DNA of 64,000 nucleotides from assembly GCF_000194135.1 (NCBI RefSeq), contig NC_015318.1:1-64000 (forward strand), in the 5' to 3' direction. This document shows, in pieces, positions 49,918 through 58,863 of the stretch. The notes beneath the pieces were generated by a model. That model worked only from the letters and a program-made list of their open reading frames with translations. It ran no database searches and was not told the DNA's origin. Made by a program: the position numbers and the translations under genes. Numbering within the stretch: the first letter of the stretch is position 1; every line of letters starts with the position of its first letter. The stretch comes from Hippea maritima DSM 10411 (GTDB lineage: Bacteria; Campylobacterota_A; Desulfurellia; Desulfurellales; Hippeaceae).

Positions 49918-51058
49918 TTACTTCTCCTTGTAAACGATATGATATTTGAGGTCTGAACCTATTCTATAAGCCATATAAGCACTTCCGATTCTTTCGCCGT
50001 TTGGTGCAAAGCTTATAGGACCTGTAATGCCTGGGAAGTCTTTAAGCTTGTTGTGTAGGTAGTCTGCTATTTTCTTTGTATCTGTAGTTTTTGTCTGCTC
50101 TGCGGCATAAAGAATTGCTCTCAAACCATCAACATTGAAGAGAGTCCAAATGCTTGCTGGATTCTCATGATAAGTCTCTTTGTAAGCCTTTAAGAATTTC
50201 TTGGCAGCATCATATGGGAGCATCTCTGGTAGAGGAACGTTTACAAGATAAGCACCTACTGCAGCTTTGCCTGCAAGTTTAATGAATTCAGGGTTGTCGT
50301 TGGAGTCACCACCAACAAAGTCTGCTTTCATTCCGAGTTGAACCATCTGAGCCCTAATTAAACCACCATCTGTGTAATAACCGCCGAAATATATTACATC
50401 AGGATGGAAGGATTTGATTTTTGTTAGAATTGGTGTGAAATTCTGAGCACCAGATGTGATTTTGCCTGTGTAAACGATGTTTCCGCCCATCTTTTTGATG
50501 TTTTCAACTACTGCATTTGTTAGATTTGTAGAGAATGTTGAGTAGTCAGAAATAGCAGCTATTCTTTTGTAGTGCTGTTTCTTTAGGAAGAATTTAGCTG
50601 TAAATGCAGCCTCTGCTGAGTTGGGGGATGAGTTTCTGAAGAACGTCCAATAACCATGCTTTACCAGTGTATCGCTTGTACCGTCAGATGTCTGGAGAAC
50701 GCCAGCTCTGTAGTAGATTGGTTCTGCAGCTTCTGCACATGTAGATGTGTAGGAACCGATAACTGCAATAACACCCTCATCTACGAGTTTTCTTGCGCAG
50801 ATTGCAGCTTTAACGGCTTTACCCTCATCATCGCATGTTACAACTTCAAGTTTTTTACCCAAGATACCACCCTTTTCGTTGTACTGCTTAACGATGAGTC
50901 TAACGGCTTTGTCAATCGACTGACCCTCGCTTGCAAATTTGCCTGTTATAGGAGCTTGAACACCAATTTTGATAACGCCTGCTGCAAACGAGGACACGCT
51001 AAACAACACCGCTGTAAGCAAGCAGTGCAACCAACACGCCAGCCAACCTGTGCTTCAT
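49918..51058 (-). CDS. livK: Branched-chain amino acid ABC transporter binding protein, frame break in signal peptide
   Basis: Periplasmic LIV-type substrate-binding protein; mature part begins about GVIKIGVQAPITGKFA and continues through IGSYTSTCAEAAEPIYY to the C-terminus in one frame (TTG 51030 to 49918, 370 residues). The start is a problem. A strong GGAGGT, 5-nt spaced, precedes ATG 51058 (MKHRLAGVLVALL...), which looks like a signal-peptide start but reaches TAG at 51001-50999. The mature frame is offset by one base. Joining both gives an ideal signal peptide ending SVSSFAAG. Either one base is extra in this strain/assembly, or the TTG start is used. First gene of the liv operon. Confidence 0.85.
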
Positions 51059-51112
51059 ACAGCACCTCCTTAAAAAATTAATTTTAAGTAAAGTTTAAAC
51101 CCTCTATTACTC

Positions 51113-51140
51113 ATTATAATCATTTTTTCTATTAAATCAA
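51113..51140 (-). promoter_or_regulatory. Candidate liv operon promoter
   Basis: Minus-strand TTGATT (51140-51135), 16-nt spacer, TATAAT (51118-51113). Predicted start near 51106 gives a leader of about 48 nt that contains the palindrome AAAATTAATTTT (51074-51085) and ends in AAGGAGGT before ATG 51058. Confidence 0.6.
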
Positions 51141-51278
51141 ATAAAATTTTTATATATAGAAACAATGTTTAGAAAAAAGCTAAAATAATGGTAAAATTTT
51201 TATAAAAATGGCCAAAATATTTAATTTATTTTATGTTTTATAGGTGCAAAACTCAAAGATTTTTATATAATGAACAAC
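51141..51278. other. AT-rich intergenic region upstream of liv and trmO fragment
   Basis: About 140 bp of strongly AT-rich sequence between the liv promoter and the + strand fragment. No open gene is seen. A TATAAT at 51266-51271 sits 7 nt before an ATG at 51279; no convincing -35 accompanies it. Confidence 0.4.
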
Positions 51279-51458
51279 ATGAGAATTATCGTTTATCCAA
51301 TTGGAAGAGTAAAATCTATACTTACAGATATAGAGCAAAAAGATTTAATTGATGATAATGCAGTTATAGAGATTGACAAAGATCTAAAAGAGGGGCTTTC
51401 TGGTCTTGAAGGCTTTTCGCATATCATCGTGATTTTCTACATGCAAGCGATAAAATAA
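51270..51458 (+). pseudogene. trmO: Truncated TrmO/TsaA-like tRNA methyltransferase fragment
   Basis: The 62-codon frame reads YPIGRVKSI near the start, then VIEIDKDLKEGLSGLEGFSH and IIVIFYM, closely matching the N-terminal third of TrmO (m6t6A37 methylation), which is normally about 130-160 residues. It stops right after the FYM segment. In the -1 frame the next codons read HASDKII before another stop, so a frameshift plus a 3' deletion is likely. The start may be ATG 51279. addA begins 12-36 nt later. Probably non-functional. Confidence 0.7.
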
Positions 51459-51459
51459 T

Positions 51460-51487
51460 TTGACTTATCAATGAGTTTGGCTATCTT
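51460..51487 (+). promoter_or_regulatory. Candidate addA promoter, possibly leaderless
   Basis: TTGACT (51460-51465), 16-nt spacer and TATCTT (51482-51487). An in-frame ATG at 51495 lies 7 nt after the -10 box, so transcription could start at that codon. No Shine-Dalgarno is seen before either candidate addA start. Confidence 0.45.
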
Positions 51488-54400
51488 AAATTCTATGGAA
51501 CCCAAAGATGCAATAGCGTTCAACAATCTCTCAATTGAAGCCTCTGCAGGTAGTGGAAAAACATACAGATTGGCAGAAAGATTCTTGTTGATGCTTACCG
51601 AGTATTTAAAATCCAAAGCCACGCTTAAAAGCCTCAAATTTTGCGGGGGTAATCAGGAGACTTGCCAAACTCCGACCTCTATAGACTCCATCATAGCCAT
51701 AACCTTCACAAACAAAGCCGCTGCCGAGATGAAAGAGAGGGTTATATCCTTCCTAAAATGCCTTGCTGGCATAAAATCAGACAATGTGCCCGATGTAGGG
51801 CTTGATAAAGACTCATCATTTAAGTTGCTTGTTGAGATTGTCGAGAAATTCTCAGACTTCCACATAACAACCATTGACTCGTTTATGAACAGAATACTCA
51901 AAGCCTTTGCTGCCGACTTAAACATACACCCGGATTACGAGATAACATTCGACAGGGATACGATTTTTGATGAGGCGTTCGAAACGCTTGTAGCGGATAA
52001 AGCAAACGCAGAGGAGTTGTTAAGCTTTTTAAACAAGCTATTACTGCTTAGCCAATATGAAGGCATGAATCCAAAGGCTATTGTTAAAAAAGGGCTCAAA
52101 AAATTTGAAGAGGTTGAGCTTGAAGAGGGTGTTGTTGGGTTTTCTGATTTGCTTAATTGCTTGGATATTAAGGCTAAAACTCTTGAAGAGATTTATAATA
52201 GCCTAAAACGAAAGGTAAGGACAGAAATCGGTATTATTAGGCAAATCTTAGAAGAAAGTAAAAAGCTTTTTGATGGGCGCCAAATAAGAACACTTAAAAC
52301 AATAGATGAAGAAAACATCATAGAAAAATATGAAAAACTAAAAGAAAGACAGTCTGATAATCCTTCTTGTAATTTTTTAAAAAGCAACAATCTCCCACCC
52401 GAAACAGAAAAGGCCTTCAATGAAAGCTTTAACAGTCTTATAGAAATATCAGAGCAGTTTTTACTCCTAAAGGGTGTCTATGAGGCAGAGGCCATAAAAG
52501 AACAGCTAAGCAAACTGAAAGAGATTGAAAAAAGGATAAAGAGCTCTTTGAATATAGTCGAAATCAGCACCATATCCAAAGATATTAGCGGTATCCTAAG
52601 AAAGGATTTAGGTGTAAGTTATGCCTTCTGCAGGCTTGGTGAGCGCATTTCACACTATTTGATTGATGAGTTCCAGGATACATCACACAGCCAGTTTGAG
52701 GCTATGGAGCCTTTGATTGACAATGCCCTTGCAGGGGAGGGTAGTGTCTTTGTAGTGGGGGATAAGAAGCAAGCGATATACGCCTGGCGTGGCGGTGATT
52801 ACACTATCTTTGATAAGATTACCAATAAAGATGGGATTGAAACAGATAGACTTAAGCTAAATTACAGGTCAGCTAAAAACATAGTGAAGTTTAACAACAA
52901 GGTATTCAAGGTGGCAAAGCTGCTTAATAATGAGTTTTCCTCTGCCCTTTCAAAAAATAGTGCAGGAAAAAAAATAAGGGATGCAATCATCGATATATAT
53001 AAATACTCCTATCAAAGGATAGATAAAAATAAACAAGATAACAATCCAGGATATATCGAAGTAAAACTCGCCGATAAGGATGTAATAGATGAAAATAGAG
53101 ATGAGTTTTACAGAAAAAGCATGATAAGGCTAATAGATAGGCTCATAAACAAATTCAAACTAAAGCCATCGCAAATTATGATTCTCATAAGGCAGAAGGA
53201 AAATATAAAAAAGGTCTTTAGCTGGTTAAAGGAAGAATTCCCAAATATTGAGTTCATTACGGAAGATTCACTAACACTTATAAGCAATGCAGAGATAAAA
53301 AAGCTTCTTCTTGTTGCCTCTGCTATTGCATTTGAAGAAGAGCCTGCTTACAAAAAGGCATTGGAGCTTATAAATTGCAATATAGACATAAAAGGTTTAA
53401 CCGAGCAGATAAAGGGATTAACACCCTATGAGGTCTTCGTAAAGCTGCTCAGTTTTGATGAATTCGATAATAAAAACAATAAAGCTTATTTTGATAGGCT
53501 CTTAGAAGAGGTCTTAAAACTAACAGAGCAGCAGAAGAGCCTTCAGGAGATAATTCAATACTTCTATGACAACCCAGATATCACCATAACCCTAAATGAA
53601 GAGATTGAGGCAGTAAGAATCATGACCATACACAAGGCAAAGGGTCTTGAAAGCCACACCGTCATAGTGCCATTTTACGATTGGAGTTTATTTAATCCTC
53701 CAAAGAACCTATACAGAACTGTTGATTTATCACCCTTTGTAAAAGGAAAAAAAGCATTCCTAAAGATAGACAAAGATATAAAACTCTTCTTAGATGATGC
53801 AAAAGAACAGTACGCAGACTTTGTAAAAACCCAGTTTATAGAGTCCTTAAACATCATGTATGTTGCAAGCACAAGAGCCAAGGAAAACCTATTCATAATA
53901 GGGACATTTAAAGAGAAAAAGAATAACAAAATGACTTCTGGTGATATGCTTGATTCTATTCTTAAAGGGGTATATCCAGATCAGTTTAAGCAGAAGTTTT
54001 TTCTTAAGGTTTTGAAGTTTGGAGAGCTTGAGAAACAGGAAGAAAATAAGAGTGGCAGTGTTGATGATGGTGAGATTGAGCAGCAGCCGCCTAAGAGGGT
54101 TTCAATATCAAGGGAGTTTTTAAAGGTCTACCCAAAAGAGAGCTTCAATGCCAATATAGAAGAGAAAAGGTTGGGTAGCCTTTACCACCTTGCCATGTCA
54201 TTTATCGGCTTTATGGGGAATAAAAACATAGACAATATAGCAGAAAAAGCCTATCAAAAGGCATCAAGCTTAATGGGATATAAAAACCCAAAAGCAGTTG
54301 GTTTGATAAGAAATACACTTGAAGACTTAAAGGATTACTTTGAGAATATAGACGGCTTCCACAATGAGAAGGAGTTTGTGGACAGATACGGCAATATCCT

Positions 54401-54572
54401 AAGACCGGATAGAATTGTAGTAAAAAATAGTCAGATTTACATAATAGACTTCAAAAGTGGCAAAAAAGAAAATGAGCATTTGCAGCAAGTGGGAAACTAC
54501 ATGAGGCTATTCAAAAAAGCAAAGGGTATCATATACTATGCAGATAAGAGGGAAATAGTCCGTGTCGGCTGA
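51471..54572 (+). CDS. addA: AddA-like helicase-nuclease (UvrD/RecB family)
   Basis: Helicase/nuclease subunit of an AddAB-type recombination complex that processes double-strand ends. P-loop IEASAGSGKTYRLAER near the N-terminus, then IAITFTNKAAAEMKERV, LIDEFQDTSHSQFEAM (Walker B), VVGDKKQAIYAWRGGDY, MTIHKAKGLESHTV and YVASTRAKENLF. The C-terminal PD-(D/E)XK nuclease shows RPDRIV and IIDFKSGK. 1033 residues from ATG 51471; ATG 51495 (MEPKDAIAF) may be the true start because it fits the promoter and aligns better with relatives. Overlaps addB by 11 nt. Coding strand A-rich compared with neighbours. Confidence 0.88.
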   Translation: MSLAILNSMEPKDAIAFNNLSIEASAGSGKTYRLAERFLLMLTEYLKSKATLKSLKFCGGNQETCQTPTSIDSIIAITFTNKAAAEMKERVISFLKCLAGIKSDNVPDVGLDKDSSFKLLVEIVEKFSDFHITTIDSFMNRILKAFAADLNIHPDYEITFDRDTIFDEAFETLVADKANAEELLSFLNKLLLLSQYEGMNPKAIVKKGLKKFEEVELEEGVVGFSDLLNCLDIKAKTLEEIYNSLKRKVRTEIGIIRQILEESKKLFDGRQIRTLKTIDEENIIEKYEKLKERQSDNPSCNFLKSNNLPPETEKAFNESFNSLIEISEQFLLLKGVYEAEAIKEQLSKLKEIEKRIKSSLNIVEISTISKDISGILRKDLGVSYAFCRLGERISHYLIDEFQDTSHSQFEAMEPLIDNALAGEGSVFVVGDKKQAIYAWRGGDYTIFDKITNKDGIETDRLKLNYRSAKNIVKFNNKVFKVAKLLNNEFSSALSKNSAGKKIRDAIIDIYKYSYQRIDKNKQDNNPGYIEVKLADKDVIDENRDEFYRKSMIRLIDRLINKFKLKPSQIMILIRQKENIKKVFSWLKEEFPNIEFITEDSLTLISNAEIKKLLLVASAIAFEEEPAYKKALELINCNIDIKGLTEQIKGLTPYEVFVKLLSFDEFDNKNNKAYFDRLLEEVLKLTEQQKSLQEIIQYFYDNPDITITLNEEIEAVRIMTIHKAKGLESHTVIVPFYDWSLFNPPKNLYRTVDLSPFVKGKKAFLKIDKDIKLFLDDAKEQYADFVKTQFIESLNIMYVASTRAKENLFIIGTFKEKKNNKMTSGDMLDSILKGVYPDQFKQKFFLKVLKFGELEKQEENKSGSVDDGEIEQQPPKRVSISREFLKVYPKESFNANIEEKRLGSLYHLAMSFIGFMGNKNIDNIAEKAYQKASSLMGYKNPKAVGLIRNTLEDLKDYFENIDGFHNEKEFVDRYGNILRPDRIVVKNSQIYIIDFKSGKKENEHLQQVGNYMRLFKKAKGIIYYADKREIVRVG

Positions 54573-57363
54573 GTTTTATAAAATCGACTTAGCCATAAAC
54601 TATCCAGAATATATTGCAAATCTTTTGAATTCTCTAAAAGATGATTATAAAAAAATAGTGTTTATATCGGCAAACAAACGCCCTATAAGGTTTATAGAAA
54701 AGCAGATAAGTCCAGAGGCTGCCTTAGGTGTGGACTTTTTTACAATCGATGAGTTTGTGCAGTGGATAGTGGCAAAATACTCTCATCCAGCACCAACCAT
54801 ACAGAGCAAACTTTCCAGAGAACTTTACTTCCTTGATTTGATAAAATCCACTATTGGTGAAGAAAAGCCTCTGTTTGGTGGAGATGATGCCCAACTCCTT
54901 GGATGGGCAAAAAGGCTATCATCACTATTTGATGAGATAGACAGACAACTTCTTGATAAAAAACTTGCCAATTTTCAATATATAGAAGCCATCGATGAGG
55001 CACAACTTATACTTGAAAGGCTAAAAAGCCTATATGCAAAATACAGGGAGGATTTAAAAAGCTTCACATACTCAGGCGACAGCTTCAGACGAGCAGTCAA
55101 GATAACTGAAAAAGATGAGTTTAAGGAGGACTTTAAGGATTCGCTTTTTGTCTATAGCGGCATTGTCTATCTATCCAATTCCGATTTAGAGATCATAAAG
55201 AACATATCAACTGTTGCTGATATAGTCTACCTATCCCAAACAGACCTCTCAAAAAGGGAAAAAACAAAAGGCAAGATAGGTTTTTCAACATTTAAGGTAA
55301 TAGATGAGCTTGAAGCAAAACTCAAAAAAGCAATAAACATAAAGACAAAGCAGATAAAAAGCAATACAAACAAGGAAACAGAGCTATTTTTCTATCAGTT
55401 TGCAGATACGCATACCCAAGCAGAGGCTATCTTTAATATCCTAAAAAAGCACAAACAGATAAAAGAACCAAGCAAGCTTGCTGTAATACTGCCCAACCAG
55501 GCAACACTATTCCCTCTTCTTTCCTTTATCGATAAGGATTACAACATAAACATAACAATGGGCTTTCCCTTTTTAAGCACAAGTGTTGGTATGTTTGTTG
55601 ACTCAGTCTTTGAGATTGCACTTGATGTGAAAAACAGGGAGCAGGAAGCCCAAACCGTAAACTCAAAACTGCTCGTTAAGTTTCTAAGCTCAAGTATTAT
55701 AGGCCTTTTTAAGGATGAGATAACTAAAAAGGCTGAGCTTATAAAAAAGGAAATATTTGAAAACGGTTCAGGCAGCTATACATTCAAGAACGGTTCAACC
55801 ATTCAATCCCTCATAAGCAGCTTTATCAACATAAACAGCTTAAAATCACTAAAAGACGCGTTTATAGAGTTAATAAACGGTATTGATGAAGAAAAGTTAC
55901 AAGAATTTGAGCTTGAATCGCAACTCTTTCAACTGCTTCAAACCCATATTATAGATGCTATAGACAATCTGCCAGACAGAAGCATAGACCTAAAATTCGC
56001 CTATCAGCTAACCAAAGAGATACTAAAAGACATACAGGTTCCTTTTGAAGGATACCCTTTAAAAGGTATTCAAATTATGGGAATGCTTGAGGCTCGATCT
56101 CTTTCCTTTGATGAGGTTATTGTGGCGGATGTCAACGAGGGTGTTTTACCGTCTATCGATAAGATTGACCCGCTTCTGCCTGAGGAGATAAAGGTTGCAT
56201 TAGGTTTAACGTCGTTTAAGCAGAAAGAGGCGCTTGTTAAGTATAACTTCTTTAGGCTCATCTACTCATCAAGTAAAGCCCATATTATGTATAAAGTCGG
56301 TTCAACAGGTATGGAGAAGTTCATAAAAAGCAGGTTTGCAGAACAGTTGATTCTGCTTGAAGAATTAAAAGGCAAAAAGCTAAACTTTTACACGCCAAAG
56401 ATAAACCTTACGGTTGCAGGGGATAGCAAAAACTATATAGAAAAAGACGAAGAGGCTATAAATTATTTCAACAGCAAAATCAGTTTTGCGCCAACAGAGA
56501 TAGACGCATATCTTAACTGCCCGTATGCCCACTATTTGGGATACATAAAAGAAATAAAGCCGAGGATTAGTTTGGAGGATAAGTTTGAGGCAAATGTGCT
56601 GGGAAATATTATACACAAACTACTTGAGGAAGGGTTTGCGGAGTTTAAGGGGAAAGAATTAGGCAAAGACGATTTAGAAAAGATAAGAAAGAACACCTTG
56701 AGAAGATTGGACAACATCTTTAAAAACCACGATAAAGAAACCAAAGACTTCTTAGACAAACTATCCGAATTTGAAAAACTTGGCCTGCCTATAATTTTAA
56801 AGTTCAGGCTATCCAATTACTTTGCGGTGATAACCAACTCTAAAGATTTCAAGCCGTTTGAGGTCGTTGAAACAGAATACGACAGGGGCACTTTCGATAT
56901 AGAGCTCAGCCCAACGGTCAATGTAACACTTTGGGGGAAAATAGACAGAATAGATAAAGTTGGAGATGTTTTGAGGATAGTTGATTATAAAACAGGTATG
57001 CACAGCCTAAAGCCAAAAGTAAAAAAAATTATCCAGGTCAGTAATCATCTCAAATATGACCTGTTCAACGACGAGGAGCTAAAAAAGGTAAGGGACACTG
57101 TTGTCTCATTTCAGCTTGCCATCTATATGCTAATTATCACAAACGAATGGAAGGATAAAGAGATAACAACAGAGTTTCATTATATTGGAAAATCTAATAT
57201 TATAGAAAAAGGGCCAACTAGTAGAGATATTGAAATATACAAAAAACTTTTGCAATATACGCTGAACCACATGAGGAATTCGGGGCATATCTATGCTATA
57301 CCATCGGACAGGTGCAGTTTCTGTCCGTATAACTATTTCTGTCACTTTGCCAAATATTTCTAA
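54562..57363 (+). CDS. addB: AddB-like nuclease subunit with iron-sulfur motif
   Basis: Partner of AddA. It resembles the epsilonproteobacterial AddB/RecB-like nuclease: an inactivated helicase-like N-terminal part and a C-terminal PD-(D/E)XK nuclease with WGKIDRID and LRIVDYKTG. Cysteines flank the nuclease as in the AddB iron-sulfur staple: LNCPYAHYLGYI (about 652) and CSFCPYNYFCHF at the C-terminus. GTG start at 54562 within the end of addA. 933 residues. It is the last core-type gene before the accessory region. Confidence 0.85.
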   Translation: MSAEFYKIDLAINYPEYIANLLNSLKDDYKKIVFISANKRPIRFIEKQISPEAALGVDFFTIDEFVQWIVAKYSHPAPTIQSKLSRELYFLDLIKSTIGEEKPLFGGDDAQLLGWAKRLSSLFDEIDRQLLDKKLANFQYIEAIDEAQLILERLKSLYAKYREDLKSFTYSGDSFRRAVKITEKDEFKEDFKDSLFVYSGIVYLSNSDLEIIKNISTVADIVYLSQTDLSKREKTKGKIGFSTFKVIDELEAKLKKAINIKTKQIKSNTNKETELFFYQFADTHTQAEAIFNILKKHKQIKEPSKLAVILPNQATLFPLLSFIDKDYNINITMGFPFLSTSVGMFVDSVFEIALDVKNREQEAQTVNSKLLVKFLSSSIIGLFKDEITKKAELIKKEIFENGSGSYTFKNGSTIQSLISSFININSLKSLKDAFIELINGIDEEKLQEFELESQLFQLLQTHIIDAIDNLPDRSIDLKFAYQLTKEILKDIQVPFEGYPLKGIQIMGMLEARSLSFDEVIVADVNEGVLPSIDKIDPLLPEEIKVALGLTSFKQKEALVKYNFFRLIYSSSKAHIMYKVGSTGMEKFIKSRFAEQLILLEELKGKKLNFYTPKINLTVAGDSKNYIEKDEEAINYFNSKISFAPTEIDAYLNCPYAHYLGYIKEIKPRISLEDKFEANVLGNIIHKLLEEGFAEFKGKELGKDDLEKIRKNTLRRLDNIFKNHDKETKDFLDKLSEFEKLGLPIILKFRLSNYFAVITNSKDFKPFEVVETEYDRGTFDIELSPTVNVTLWGKIDRIDKVGDVLRIVDYKTGMHSLKPKVKKIIQVSNHLKYDLFNDEELKKVRDTVVSFQLAIYMLIITNEWKDKEITTEFHYIGKSNIIEKGPTSRDIEIYKKLLQYTLNHMRNSGHIYAIPSDRCSFCPYNYFCHFAKYF

Positions 57364-57595
57364 GGCACACCTTTATTTTTCTGTGTATCTTTCAGGATTT
57401 CTTAAGTATATTTGCAAGATAAATGCTGATTTCTGATAGTTGTTCTGATTCAAAAGATTCTATCCCCCTTTCCGCACCCAAACCTCTATTTTATTTGACC
57501 AAACCCAAATGCACAGAGTAAAAGAATGAAAAGGGTCTTAGAATAAACGGAACAGAAAATGCTTACATCTCCCTCTAAAAAGAGGGGGTATTTAA
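57364..57595. other. Intergenic region, addB to IS fragment
   Basis: No gene seen in 232 bp. A 6-bp hairpin CCCTCT-AAAA-AGAGGG (57571-57586) lies at its end and encloses most of the ribosome-binding site AGAGGGGG (57581-57588) of the transposase fragment. Confidence 0.45.
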
Positions 57596-57877
57596 ATGTT
57601 ACAACAAAAAGCAGTTATCAAGAACATGGATCACTTAGGACTAATAGCTGGTATGATAGACGAACTAAAGATAGCAGAAACCATAGATGATGAAATACCA
57701 TCATCAAGCAAATCAAAGAACCTAAGCTATGGCGAAGCAACAAAGGCAATGATCCTTAACGGTCTTGGTTATGTCAACAAGCAACTCTACCTAACTCCTC
57801 TCTTCTTCAAAGACAAACCACTAAAGAGATTATTCGGAAGGGATGTCTCCTTTCTTAAAAAAATCGTTTTCTGTTAA
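57596..57877 (+). pseudogene. IS1634-type transposase, N-terminal fragment
   Basis: 93 codons match the N-terminal DUF4277 region of IS1634-family transposases: NMDHLGLIAGMIDELKIAET, YGEATKAMILNGLGYVN and PLFFKDKPLKRLFGRDV. Complete transposases are about 450-550 residues. The match ends near 57850 and the remaining codons (FLKKIVFC) look like foreign sequence before the stop, so the rest was deleted. No second end or terminal repeat could be identified. Confidence 0.8.
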
Positions 57878-57972
57878 TTTATATATTTTTACTGTCAAAT
57901 CTTTAGCTTTTTGCCAAACATTCAACTCTCTAAAATTACCCATCTAACTCTCTTTAAATCAATTTCTCAAAA

Positions 57973-58035
57973 CCTAACACCTAATACCAAATACCTAACA
58001 CTTAGCACTTAACACTTAATTCTTAGCACTTAGCA
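57973..58035. repeat. Heptamer array 1 (nine CYTARYA-like units)
   Basis: Nine back-to-back 7-bp units on the + strand: CCTAACA, CCTAATA, CCAAATA, CCTAACA, CTTAGCA, CTTAACA, CTTAATT, CTTAGCA, CTTAGCA. The array ends at the base next to the stop codon of the DUF2061-kinase gene. Spacing is exact although units vary. There is no gene between 57878 and 58035. Confidence 0.9.
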
Positions 58036-58764
58036 CTATTTAATCAACCTCTTTATTACATACTCATAGACTTTATCAGCTAACTCTTCTGCTGAATATC
58101 TTTCTGTATCCAAAATAAGCTCTGGATTTTTAGGCTCCTCGTAAGGTTCGTGAACTCCGGTCAAATTCGCTATTTCTCCTTTTTTTGCTTTTTCATAAAC
58201 TCCTTTATAATCTCTTTGCATGCATGTTGATAAGTTTGCTTTTACATAAATCTCAACAAAATTTTTAGTATTATTTCTGATAAAGTTTCTTATCTCTTCA
58301 TAAGGAGTAACAAATGAAGCTATTACTGAGATTGAATTGGATTGTAATGTTTTTATCAAAAACGCTACTCTTTTAAGATGTAAGATTCTTTCATCCTTTG
58401 TATATCCTATTTCAGGGATCATCTCCCTGATATCTTTACTATCAAGTCTCTGAAGTAAAAGATGATCATACTTTTTAAGTTTTTTATAAACCAAATCCGC
58501 AATAGTAGTTTTACCAGACAACGGCAGTCCTGTAAACCACAAAACGAATGGTTCTATTTTCTTTTTCCCATATTTTATATTGCTCCAAATGCGCTCATGT
58601 ACAAAGTATATAGCTATCTTTGTGATACTCTCAACTACTCCTGCAGCTATTGCCAAATCAAGCCTACCAAAAAAGGCAAAAACAATTACGGTCGTTGTGG
58701 CAGTAGCAAAAATTCTCCAAGAAATTGCTTTTAATAATGAGCGTCGCTTGGTTTCTATAAACAT
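58036..58764 (-). CDS. DUF2061 membrane domain fused to APS-kinase-like domain
   Basis: Two-domain protein, 242 residues. Residues about 5-62 form a DUF2061 domain with two membrane helices (ISWRIFATATTTVIVFAF; AGVVESITKIAIYFVHERIW). Residues about 70-242 resemble adenylylsulfate kinase CysC: P-loop FTGLPLSGKTT, then GVYEKAKKGEIANLTGVHEPYE and a PELILDT ending. The substrate-binding DGDNIR block reads DSKDIRE, so kinase specificity may differ. A likely role is membrane-tethered sulfate activation near a transporter or sulfotransferase, but this is inference. Both flanks are heptamer arrays. Confidence 0.82.
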   Translation of the reverse strand: MFIETKRRSLLKAISWRIFATATTTVIVFAFFGRLDLAIAAGVVESITKIAIYFVHERIWSNIKYGKKKIEPFVLWFTGLPLSGKTTIADLVYKKLKKYDHLLLQRLDSKDIREMIPEIGYTKDERILHLKRVAFLIKTLQSNSISVIASFVTPYEEIRNFIRNNTKNFVEIYVKANLSTCMQRDYKGVYEKAKKGEIANLTGVHEPYEEPKNPELILDTERYSAEELADKVYEYVIKRLIK

Positions 58765-58770
58765 AATTAG

Positions 58771-58861
58771 TTTTAAGTATTAAGCGTTAAGTGCTAAGTG
58801 TCAAGCATGAAGTAATAAGCATTAAGCGTTAAGTTCTTAATACTTAGTACTTAGTGCTTAA
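58771..58861. repeat. Heptamer array 2 (thirteen units, motif reverses polarity)
   Basis: Thirteen uninterrupted 7-bp units fill the gap between two genes. The first nine follow NNTTAAG (TTTTAAG, TATTAAG, CGTTAAG, TGCTAAG, TGTCAAG, CATGAAG, TAATAAG, CATTAAG, CGTTAAG); the last four follow NNCTTAR (TTCTTAA, TACTTAG, TACTTAG, TGCTTAA). The two halves are partly complementary and could pair as a hairpin. It serves as the upstream region of the DUF2061-kinase gene. Confidence 0.92.
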
Positions 58862-58863
58862 TT

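Noticed and set aside
51059-51112. Riboswitch or attenuator in the liv leader
   Set aside because: The leader is only about 48 nt with a short AT palindrome and no recognisable aptamer or leader peptide.
57364-58035. tRNA or small RNA gene near the IS fragment serving as an insertion target
   Set aside because: No cloverleaf or conserved tRNA arm sequence was visible in either gap.
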